Shown here in pieces: positions 1 through 5,455 of a DNA stretch of 6,287 nt (its first letter is position 1; the number at the start of each line of letters is the position of its first letter). The stretch comes from Fidelibacterota bacterium (lineage in GTDB: Bacteria; Fidelibacterota; UBA8477; JABMPR01). The DNA lies in assembly GCA_030595455.1 (NCBI GenBank), contig JAUVDF010000061.1, forward strand, positions 1-6,287, in the 5' to 3' direction. Made by a program: the position numbers and the translations under genes. A model generated the notes under the pieces. It ran no database searches and was not told where the DNA came from. It saw nothing but the letters and a program-made list of their open reading frames with translations.

Positions 1-10
1 CAGGAATATT

Positions 11-379
11 ATGAGTACTCTCAAGAAATTTGAGGACATTCAAGCATGGCAAAAAGCACGTATTTTAGTTAATCAACTCTATGTGATTTCAAATGAAGAC
101 CCTTTCCACAGAGATTTTGGTTTAAAGGACCAAACGAGAAGGTGTGGCGTATCCATTATGGCTAACATCGCAGAAGGATATGGGCGAAAATCAAAGAAAG
201 AATTTGCCAATTATCTTAATATTGCTCATGGATCTGCTGCTGAACTCCAATCACATTTATACATTGCGTTTGATTTAAGCTATATTGATCAGGAGGTTTT
301 CGACAAGCTTTATCACGATTGTGAAGAAATATCAAAGATGATCCTAGGATTTCAGAATTATTTAAGGAAAATTGATTAG
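11..379 (+). CDS. Four-helix-bundle protein of the 23S rRNA intervening-sequence (S23/IVP) family
   Basis: This 122-residue protein has the family's hallmark segments in order: F-x-D-(I/L)-x-x-W near the start (F7, D9, W13), the central stretch GLKDQTRRCGVSIMANIAEG (37-56) followed by a basic turn (GRKSKKEF, 58-65), and the third-helix stretch NYLNIAHGSAAELQSHL (67-83). Length and helix pattern match full-length family members, so it looks intact. The family was first seen inside 23S rRNA genes as intervening-sequence ORFs. Many members are stand-alone genes of unknown function, and the related Avd proteins act with diversity-generating retroelements. Here there is no rRNA or reverse transcriptase; the gene lies 43 bases before hypC on the same strand. 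AGGAA at 2-6 serves as ribosome binding site at short spacing. Family assignment is firm, but the cellular role is unknown and a part in hydrogenase maturation is not implied. Confidence 0.9.
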   Translation: MSTLKKFEDIQAWQKARILVNQLYVISNEDPFHRDFGLKDQTRRCGVSIMANIAEGYGRKSKKEFANYLNIAHGSAAELQSHLYIAFDLSYIDQEVFDKLYHDCEEISKMILGFQNYLRKID

Positions 380-388
380 TGCCCATCG

Positions 389-411
389 AACTCACAAAAC
401 TCATAAACTCA
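389..411. repeat. Three AACTCA copies in the gap before hypC
   Basis: The hexamer AACTCA occurs at 389-394, 398-403 and 406-411, with periods of 9 and 8 bases. It fills most of the gap between the four-helix-bundle gene and hypC. The last copy runs into the hypC ribosome binding site. It could be a trace of how the small gene came to lie here, or chance low-complexity sequence; the copies are short and no function can be read from them. Confidence 0.5.
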
Positions 412-416
412 GGAAT
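410..416. repeat. CAGGAAT direct repeat; second copy of bases 1-7
   Basis: CAGGAAT lies just before the four-helix-bundle gene (1-7) and again just before hypC (410-416), so the two copies bracket that gene and its downstream gap. Both copies contain the AGGA ribosome binding site, so shared function could explain part of the match. A seven-base match around two start sites also fits a target duplication made on insertion. The left copy is at the window edge, so its full extent is not visible. Confidence 0.4.
411..414 (+). promoter_or_regulatory. Ribosome binding site of hypC
   Basis: AGGA lies 8 bases before the ATG at 423. It supports that start over the in-frame upstream ATG at 372, which would overlap the end of the preceding gene and add 17 residues unlike any HypC. 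Confidence 0.75.
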
Positions 417-422
417 TCACAT

Positions 423-695
423 ATGTGTCTAGCAATACCAGGTAAACTTTTAGAAATATTTGACGAAAATGGACTCAAAATGGGAAATATTGACTTTGCA
501 GGATCGGTGAGCAAAGCCTGTTTAGAGTATGTCCCTGAGATAGAAATTGGTCAGTACACAATTGTTCATGCTGGGTTTGCCCTGTCAGTTCTGAATGAAG
601 AGGAAGCCAAACGCTCCTTTGATGCCTGGGATGAAGTGATTGATGCAGCTCAGCGAGATGGAATCGAGATTGAAAAGTTGGAGCGACCGGATTGA
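423..695 (+). CDS. hypC: HypC, hydrogenase maturation chaperone
   Basis: HypC is a small cytoplasmic chaperone. It binds HypD while the Fe(CN)2CO unit of [NiFe] hydrogenase is assembled, and then delivers the iron to the large-subunit precursor. The 90-residue product has the invariant N-terminus MCLAIPGK. Cys2, exposed after removal of Met1, is the iron ligand and partner contact known from the family. The conserved [12 protein letters not shown] segment carries His49, and the OB-like beta region is followed by an acidic C-terminal helix. Its length is normal. The start at 423 is set by the MCxAIPG motif and the AGGA site at 411-414. The stop codon overlaps the hypD start (TTGA), so the two binding partners are probably translated in a coupled way. 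The identification is certain at family level. It could serve any [NiFe] hydrogenase, none of which is in the window. Confidence 0.97.
   Translation: MCLAIPGKLLEIFDENGLKMGNIDFAGSVSKACLEYVPEIEIGQYTIVHAGFALSVLNEEEAKRSFDAWDEVIDAAQRDGIEIEKLERPD
680..683 (+). promoter_or_regulatory. Ribosome binding site of hypD, inside hypC
   Basis: GGAG lies 8 bases before the TTG at 692, within the last codons of hypC. It supports the non-ATG start that gives the family-typical N-terminus MKYLDEFRD. Confidence 0.65.
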
Positions 696-1786
696 AATAC
701 TTAGATGAATTCAGAGACCCAATTGTCGCCAAGAAAATTCTGGATGAAATCCATGCGGTGACTACTAGACCATGGGTGATCATGGAAATTTGTGGCGGAC
801 AGACCCATTCTATTATTCGAAACGGAATTGATCAAGTGCTTCCCAAAGAAATCGAACTCGTTCATGGTCCTGGTTGCCCGGTTTGTGTAACCCCTTTGGA
901 AATTATTGATCAAGCTATTGAAATCGCCAGTCGTCCCGATGTGATTTTCACCAGTTTCGGTGATATGTTAAGAGTACCCGGCAGTCATAAAGACCTATTT
1001 ATGGTCAGGTCTGAGGGTGGTGATGTCCGGACAGTCTTCTCCCCTCTGGAAAGCTTGAAAATCGCTCGTGAACATCCAGATAAGGAAGTCGTTTTCTTTG
1101 CCGTCGGCTTTGAGACAACGGCTCCGGGAAATGCTATGGCTGTTGCCCAAGCTGCCAAAGAAGGTCTGAATAATTTTAGTGAATTAGTAAGCCATGTACT
1201 GGTACCACCGGCTATGGAAGCCCTGCTTTCCTCACCGCTTAATCGCGTTCAAGGATATTTGGCAGCCGGTCATGTCTGTACTGTTATGGGTTGGAATGAA
1301 TACACACCCATTGCCGAAAAATATAAAGTCCCCATTGTGATCACCGGCTTTGAGCCCATGGATGTCTTAGATGGAATTCTGCATACAGTAAAACAGCTGG
1401 AAGCGGGAACTCACATTGTGGAAAATCGCTACGCCAGAATTGTGGAAGAAGGTGGTAACCTACCTGCTCAAGCGCTTATTCAAGATGTGTTTGAAGTAAC
1501 TGACCGCAAATGGCGCGGGATTGGAGAAATTCCGGTAAGCGGATTTAAGATCAGCGGTAAATATGCTGCTCATGATGCTGAGCTAAAATTTGATGTCGGT
1601 GATATTCAGACTGATGAACCAGAAATTTGTATTAGTGGTGTCATCCTGCAGGGCTTAAAAAAACCACATGACTGTCCTGCCTTTGGCAAGGAGTGTACTC
1701 CCCAAACACCATTAGGGGCCACCATGGTCTCCAGTGAAGGTGCCTGTGCTGCCTACCATAAATACCAACGTATACTCAACGATTAA
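692..1786 (+). CDS. hypD: HypD, iron-sulfur hydrogenase maturation protein
   Basis: HypD is the scaffold on which, together with HypC, iron receives its two cyanides and one CO for the [NiFe] hydrogenase active site. All signature elements are present in the 364 residues: CGGQTH (34-39) and GPGCPVC (59-65) with Cys34, Cys62 and Cys65 of the iron and redox site; FGDMLRVPG (89-97); GFETT (139-143); and a C-terminal domain with Cys313, Cys328, Cys335 and Cys352 that binds the [4Fe-4S] cluster, ending in the conserved [11 protein letters not shown]. Length is normal and no key residue is missing. The start is TTG, chosen because MKYLDEFRD matches the family N-terminus, a GGAG site precedes it, and no ATG lies nearby. 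It overlaps the hypC stop by four bases. hypE follows after 9 bases, so hypC, hypD and hypE form one operon. Confidence 0.97.
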   Translation: MKYLDEFRDPIVAKKILDEIHAVTTRPWVIMEICGGQTHSIIRNGIDQVLPKEIELVHGPGCPVCVTPLEIIDQAIEIASRPDVIFTSFGDMLRVPGSHKDLFMVRSEGGDVRTVFSPLESLKIAREHPDKEVVFFAVGFETTAPGNAMAVAQAAKEGLNNFSELVSHVLVPPAMEALLSSPLNRVQGYLAAGHVCTVMGWNEYTPIAEKYKVPIVITGFEPMDVLDGILHTVKQLEAGTHIVENRYARIVEEGGNLPAQALIQDVFEVTDRKWRGIGEIPVSGFKISGKYAAHDAELKFDVGDIQTDEPEICISGVILQGLKKPHDCPAFGKECTPQTPLGATMVSSEGACAAYHKYQRILND

Positions 1787-1795
1787 GAGAACATT

Positions 1796-2845
1796 ATGGA
1801 TTTCCCTGAAAACCTTTCTTGCCCTGTCCCAATTCTAAGCCATGATACAGTTCAATTAGCCCATGGCGCTGGGGGCAAACTATCTAATGAGATGATCGAT
1901 AAGATTTTTCTGCCTCGGTTTTTGAATGCGACCCTGGAAAAAATGGAAGATCAGGCTGTTCTGGATAATCCTGGTGGTCGAATCGCCTTCAGCACGGACA
2001 CCTTTGTTGTTGATCCTATTTTCTTTCCCGGTGGAGATATCGGTGATTTGGCGATTAATGGGACCGTCAATGATGTGGCCATGAGCGGTGCTCAGCCAAA
2101 ATTCATGAGTGTTGCATTCATTCTGGAAGAAGGACTACCATTCGAGACCCTCCACCGCATCGTTCTATCCATGGAAAAGGCCGCCAAAATGGCCGGCGTT
2201 CTGATTGTTGCTGGTGATACCAAAGTGGTCAATCGGGGCAGTTGTGATAAACTATTCATCAACACAACCGGGTTTGGTTTTGTCCCTGATGATGTTCATA
2301 TTTCAGCTTCAAATCTTAAACCTGGCGATAAAATTCTACTTTCTGGAAGCCTGGCAGATCACGGTATGGCTGTTATGACCAGTCGTGAGGGACTTTCTTT
2401 TCAATCTACGGTTAAAAGTGACACAGCCGGCCTAAATCATCTAGTTCAAGATATGCTCAAAGTCAGTACCGATATTCATGCTATGCGTGACCCCACCCGG
2501 GGTGGACTGGCAACTAGTTTAAATGAGTTTGCCAACTCATCAAAGGTGGGTATCCAACTTTATGATGGACATATTCCAGTAAAAGAAGATGTTCGCGGAG
2601 CCTGTGAAATTTTGGGAATTGACCCCCTCTATGTGGCCAATGAAGGGAAGTTAATCGCAGTCGTTCCTGCAGACATAGCAGATCATATTCTAGCTGCCAT
2701 GAAGAAAAACTCTCTGGGTAAGGACGCAGTCATCATTGGTGAGGTGACCGATAAACACCCTGGTGTGGTTGCTTTAAAAACAGGTTTAGGGGCTAACCGG
2801 ATTGTAGATATGCCTGTGGGAGAACAGCTCCCCCGTATTTGTTGA
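1796..2845 (+). CDS. hypE: HypE, thiocarboxamide dehydratase making the cyanide ligand
   Basis: HypE takes a carbamoyl group from HypF onto its C-terminal cysteine, dehydrates it with ATP to a thiocyanate, and passes the cyanide to iron on HypC-HypD. The 349-residue protein ends in the diagnostic PRIC with Cys349 last. It has the PurM-like ATP-binding fold: LAHGAGGKLSNEMI (21-34), FSTDTFVVDP (65-74), GDLAINGTVNDVAMSGAQP (83-101), GDTKVV (140-145) and MRDPTRGGLATSLNEFA (from 230). It is complete. The ribosome binding site is weak (AAGAGA, 1785-1790), which fits translation continuing from hypD. The N-terminus has about 15 extra residues before the conserved core, a little longer than in many homologues. 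It is the last gene of the visible hyp run. Its partner HypF is presumably encoded outside the window. Confidence 0.97.
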   Translation: MDFPENLSCPVPILSHDTVQLAHGAGGKLSNEMIDKIFLPRFLNATLEKMEDQAVLDNPGGRIAFSTDTFVVDPIFFPGGDIGDLAINGTVNDVAMSGAQPKFMSVAFILEEGLPFETLHRIVLSMEKAAKMAGVLIVAGDTKVVNRGSCDKLFINTTGFGFVPDDVHISASNLKPGDKILLSGSLADHGMAVMTSREGLSFQSTVKSDTAGLNHLVQDMLKVSTDIHAMRDPTRGGLATSLNEFANSSKVGIQLYDGHIPVKEDVRGACEILGIDPLYVANEGKLIAVVPADIADHILAAMKKNSLGKDAVIIGEVTDKHPGVVALKTGLGANRIVDMPVGEQLPRIC

Positions 2846-2869
2846 TCTTTTCTTGCTCTAAATTTTAGT

Positions 2870-4966
2870 TTAATCCATCAACATCTGATGTAGATAGGTA
2901 AACTCTATTCCCGCCATCATCGCATATTGCTTCAAATTTGCGCCAGCTGCATGGCCACCTTCAATATTTTCATAGTACATAACCGGATGTCCCTGCTCTA
3001 GCATACGTGCCACCATTTTACGGGCGTGGGCTGGATGCACACGATCATCTTTGGTAGACGTAGTGAACATGGGCATAGGATACTTTTTACCTGGAAAAAG
3101 ATTATGGTACGGCGAATATTTTTTTAGATAAGCACCTTCTATGGGATCATCAGGGTCACCATATTCGCCCATCCAGCTAGCACCAGCCAAAAGCTTGTGA
3201 TAGCGCATCATATCTAATAAGGGTACTTGTGCAACAACAGCATTAAATAGGTCGGGTCGCATAGTAAATACGCTTCCAACAAGCAGACCACCACCACTAC
3301 CACCCATGATGCCAAGTTTCTTTGGACTTGTTGTCGCATTAGAAATCAACTGTTCTGCAATGGCGATGAAGTCTTCATAAGATTTGTGCCGATTGGTTTT
3401 TAAGGCGGCCTGATGCCAACCAGGACCATATTCACCACCACCTCGGATGTTAGCCAGTGCAAAGACACCGCCTTTTTCCATCCAAAGCTTGCCCATCTTT
3501 GACCAGTATTCTGATTTCTCTGAAACTTCAAACCCACCATAACCATACAGCAGCGTGGGGTTATTCCCATCGTGAGGCATGTCTTTTCTAGAGACAAGAA
3601 AATATGGAATTTTTGTCCCATCTTTACTGGTAGCAAACTCCTGGGTGACCTTTAAATCTTTACTGTCAAATCTAGCGGGTGACTCACGAATAATTTTGGG
3701 TTCACTTAGCGCGTTTTTGAAATAGCCCAGGGTTGTAGGCGTAATCAAGTCGTTGAAAGTATAGAAAAAGTCAGGATTTAAGGGATCTGCACTATTTATG
3801 GATAGTGTGCCACCAGCTGGCAATAAAAGCTCATCGAGTATCCATGAATCGCCATTTAAACTACCTCTATATAATTTATCTACTACATCCCTCTGAATCG
3901 TGAGTAAGACGTGGGTAGAAGAATAATTGAACTCTGATATGGAACTTTTTGAATCAGGGATAAACACATCTGTTTTTACATCTGTGTCCAAATCAACGGC
4001 AATCAATGAACCTTTTGGTGAGCCTTCCCAATCTGATCGAAGTATGGCAAATATTTGATTCTTCCAGACCCCTTGAAAATCAGCATCGTGGGGAAGCAAC
4101 AATGTTTTGGCATTCATATTTTCATCGAGCAACAATATTTCATGGCTCCAAAAGTCTTTGCTTTTTGAGATCACCTTATATGCGTTTTCACTTGTAAAGA
4201 TAGTCCAACCCCATGCACCTAGATTTGCAACTGGTACCCTTGCAACTTCCTTACTAGCTGCCAGGTCCTCCCCTCTTTTCCATACGTGAAGTGTTGCAGG
4301 ATAGCCACTCTCAGTCATTGTACCAGGTCCAAAATTCGTAGCTACAAAGACCATATCTTTATTGATCCAGCTTACTGAAGACTTCTCTTCTGGAACAAAG
4401 AAGCCGTCCTTAACAAATGATTTTGTGGTGACATCAAATTCTCGGACAACAACAGCATCCTTTCCACCCCTTGATAATTCGATCAAAAATCGATCGTATG
4501 CTGGAGGGAGGCCACTGACACCCTTGTATACCCAGTTTTCACCTTCTAATTCTGCAAGTTCATCAAAATTGAGTAAAACATCCCAATCAGGCTTATTCTC
4601 TAGATAGGCTTTGACAGGTGACCTGCGCCAAATACCGCGGACATGGGCTTCATCACGCCAGAAGTTGTATATGAAGTCCCCTCTAATTTTTCCGTAGGCT
4701 AATTTGTCCTGAGCTTCATAGATAGCCAGAGCTTCACCCTCAAACTGTTTTAGACGTGGATCAGTATTAAGCTCTTCAAGAGTTGTGGCATTTTGTTTGC
4801 GAACCCAGGTTAATGCACGTTCTCCCTCAACTTCCTCAAGCCATAAGTAGGGATCAGCATAGCTCAGGGGTGACTCATTCTTCACAATAGTCTCTTTGGA
4901 TACTGGCAAACAAGAGACCATAACCAAAAAAAGAATACTGGGTAATAGAATTTTTGCATGGGTCAT
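2870..4966 (-). CDS. Prolyl oligopeptidase family (S9A) serine peptidase, predicted lipoprotein
   Basis: This 698-residue protein has the two-part layout of prolyl oligopeptidases. The N-terminal YADPYLWLEEVEGERALTWV segment leads into a propeller region, followed by a C-terminal alpha/beta-hydrolase domain from about residue 440. The catalytic triad is visible: Ser557 in GGSGGG, Asp640 in KDDRVHP and His672 in EGGHAAG. Arg642 and Trp598 (WMGEYG) match substrate-site residues of the family. Such enzymes usually cut short peptides after proline; this protein's own specificity is unknown. The start at 4966 is chosen because GGAG stands 7 bases before it and the first 18 residues then form a signal peptide (hydrophobic ILLPSILFLVMV) ending in a lipobox-like MVSC with Cys19. 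A start at 4996 would add 10 polar residues before the signal and overlap the upstream gene. It lies 13 bases after the DksA-like gene, probably in one operon. Confidence 0.93.
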   Translation of the reverse strand: MTHAKILLPSILFLVMVSCLPVSKETIVKNESPLSYADPYLWLEEVEGERALTWVRKQNATTLEELNTDPRLKQFEGEALAIYEAQDKLAYGKIRGDFIYNFWRDEAHVRGIWRRSPVKAYLENKPDWDVLLNFDELAELEGENWVYKGVSGLPPAYDRFLIELSRGGKDAVVVREFDVTTKSFVKDGFFVPEEKSSVSWINKDMVFVATNFGPGTMTESGYPATLHVWKRGEDLAASKEVARVPVANLGAWGWTIFTSENAYKVISKSKDFWSHEILLLDENMNAKTLLLPHDADFQGVWKNQIFAILRSDWEGSPKGSLIAVDLDTDVKTDVFIPDSKSSISEFNYSSTHVLLTIQRDVVDKLYRGSLNGDSWILDELLLPAGGTLSINSADPLNPDFFYTFNDLITPTTLGYFKNALSEPKIIRESPARFDSKDLKVTQEFATSKDGTKIPYFLVSRKDMPHDGNNPTLLYGYGGFEVSEKSEYWSKMGKLWMEKGGVFALANIRGGGEYGPGWHQAALKTNRHKSYEDFIAIAEQLISNATTSPKKLGIMGGSGGGLLVGSVFTMRPDLFNAVVAQVPLLDMMRYHKLLAGASWMGEYGDPDDPIEGAYLKKYSPYHNLFPGKKYPMPMFTTSTKDDRVHPAHARKMVARMLEQGHPVMYYENIEGGHAAGANLKQYAMMAGIEFTYLHQMLMD

Positions 4967-4973
4967 TTCACTT

Positions 4974-4977
4974 CTCC
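4974..4977 (-). promoter_or_regulatory. Ribosome binding site deciding the S9 peptidase start
   Basis: On the minus strand GGAG is followed by 7 bases and the ATG at 4966. The site falls in the 13-base gap after the stop of the DksA-like gene. It favours the shorter start that yields a proper signal peptide. Confidence 0.75.
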
Positions 4978-4979
4978 AT

Positions 4980-5309
4980 TTATGCGCAATCCACACATTT
5001 TTCGGATTCCGGCATCATCATCAGACGTCCCAGTGGTATGGGTTGCTTGCAATCCCTACATAGTCCGTAGTCCTCTTTCACAATAGATATGAGTGATGAT
5101 TCAAGATTAACCAGCCTGGCTTTTGTTTTAACCAGGAGATGTTCATTCACACTTTTATTATTAATCGCTTCCATTCTGGAAATACGACCGATGGCACAAT
5201 CAGGTGCTATGGGTTTGGTCAATTCTTCCAACTCAGCAACTTGCTCCTGAGCATTCTCAATCTCAGAAATGATGCGATCTTTTATTTGTTGTTTTTCTTC
5301 AGCCTTCAT
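4980..5309 (-). CDS. DksA/TraR-type C4 zinc finger protein
   Basis: This 109-residue protein has a long helical N-terminal part rich in Glu, Lys and Gln (about 1-78), broken by the turn PIAPDCAIGRISRMEA (33-48). A C-terminal C4 zinc finger follows, with Cys84, Cys87, Cys105 and Cys108 (CRDC...CVDC). This is the plan of DksA/TraR proteins, whose coiled-coil tip enters the RNA polymerase secondary channel. It is shorter than E. coli DksA (151 residues). At the tip it has D-C-A-I-G-R in place of the DxxDxA motif of E. coli DksA, so a DksA-like effect on transcription is possible but unproven. AAGG at 5315-5318, 5 bases before the ATG, is a fair ribosome binding site. It begins its own unit: an intrinsic terminator lies upstream, and the S9 peptidase gene follows after 13 bases. 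No convincing promoter could be picked in 5310-5371. Confidence 0.88.
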   Translation of the reverse strand: MKAEEKQQIKDRIISEIENAQEQVAELEELTKPIAPDCAIGRISRMEAINNKSVNEHLLVKTKARLVNLESSLISIVKEDYGLCRDCKQPIPLGRLMMMPESEKCVDCA

Positions 5310-5371
5310 AGCAACCTTGTATTTTCTCGATTTGGACGAACAATTTAAACTTTGGTATTTAGATTTTGGAT

Positions 5372-5406
5372 AAAAAAAGCAGGCAGCGATTAAAATCGCC
5401 GCCTGC
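5372..5406 (-). terminator. Intrinsic terminator of the FadN-like gene
   Basis: Read on the minus strand, GCAGGCGGCGAT pairs with ATCGCTGCCTGC around a TTTA loop, and seven T residues follow directly. The stem has 12 pairs including one G-U wobble. On the plus strand the wobble becomes an A-C mismatch, so the element is built to work on the minus strand. It lies about 50 bases after the stop of the fatty-acid gene and about 60 bases before the DksA-like gene, insulating the two units. Confidence 0.92.
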
Positions 5407-5418
5407 TCACTTTAAGGA

Positions 5419-5448
5419 CCCTAAGGAAGAAAACGGAAAGCCCTAAGG
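5419..5448. repeat. Two CCCTAAGG copies after the FadN-like gene
   Basis: The octamer CCCTAAGG occurs at 5419-5426 and 5441-5448, with starts 22 bases apart (about two helical turns). Both lie between the stop codon and the terminator of the upstream gene. They would be in the 3' untranslated region of that transcript. No function is known to me, and chance is possible. Confidence 0.4.
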
Positions 5449-5455
5449 TACTAAC

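Noticed and set aside
11..379. Avd-type protein of a diversity-generating retroelement
   Set aside because: Avd shares the fold, but there is no reverse transcriptase and no template or variable repeat in the window; a general S23/IVP-family label is safer.
372..422. Longer hypC beginning at the ATG at 372
   Set aside because: It lacks a ribosome binding site, overlaps the preceding gene and adds 17 residues before the invariant MCLAIPG N-terminus.
475..783. Minus-strand frame of 102 residues across the hypC-hypD junction
   Set aside because: It is antisense to two certain genes, with no ribosome binding site or recognisable motif.
2858..2868. CTAAA-T-TTTAG inverted repeat between hypE and the peptidase gene, as a bidirectional terminator
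   Set aside because: The stem is only five AT-rich pairs with a one-base loop, too weak for an intrinsic terminator.
4967..4996. Longer S9 peptidase start at 4996
   Set aside because: It would overlap the DksA-like gene by 17 bases and place polar residues before the signal peptide; the ATG at 4966 has a better ribosome binding site.
5310..5371. Promoter for the DksA-like gene
   Set aside because: No pair of -35 and -10 hexamers with proper spacing stands out in this AT-rich stretch, so no site is called.
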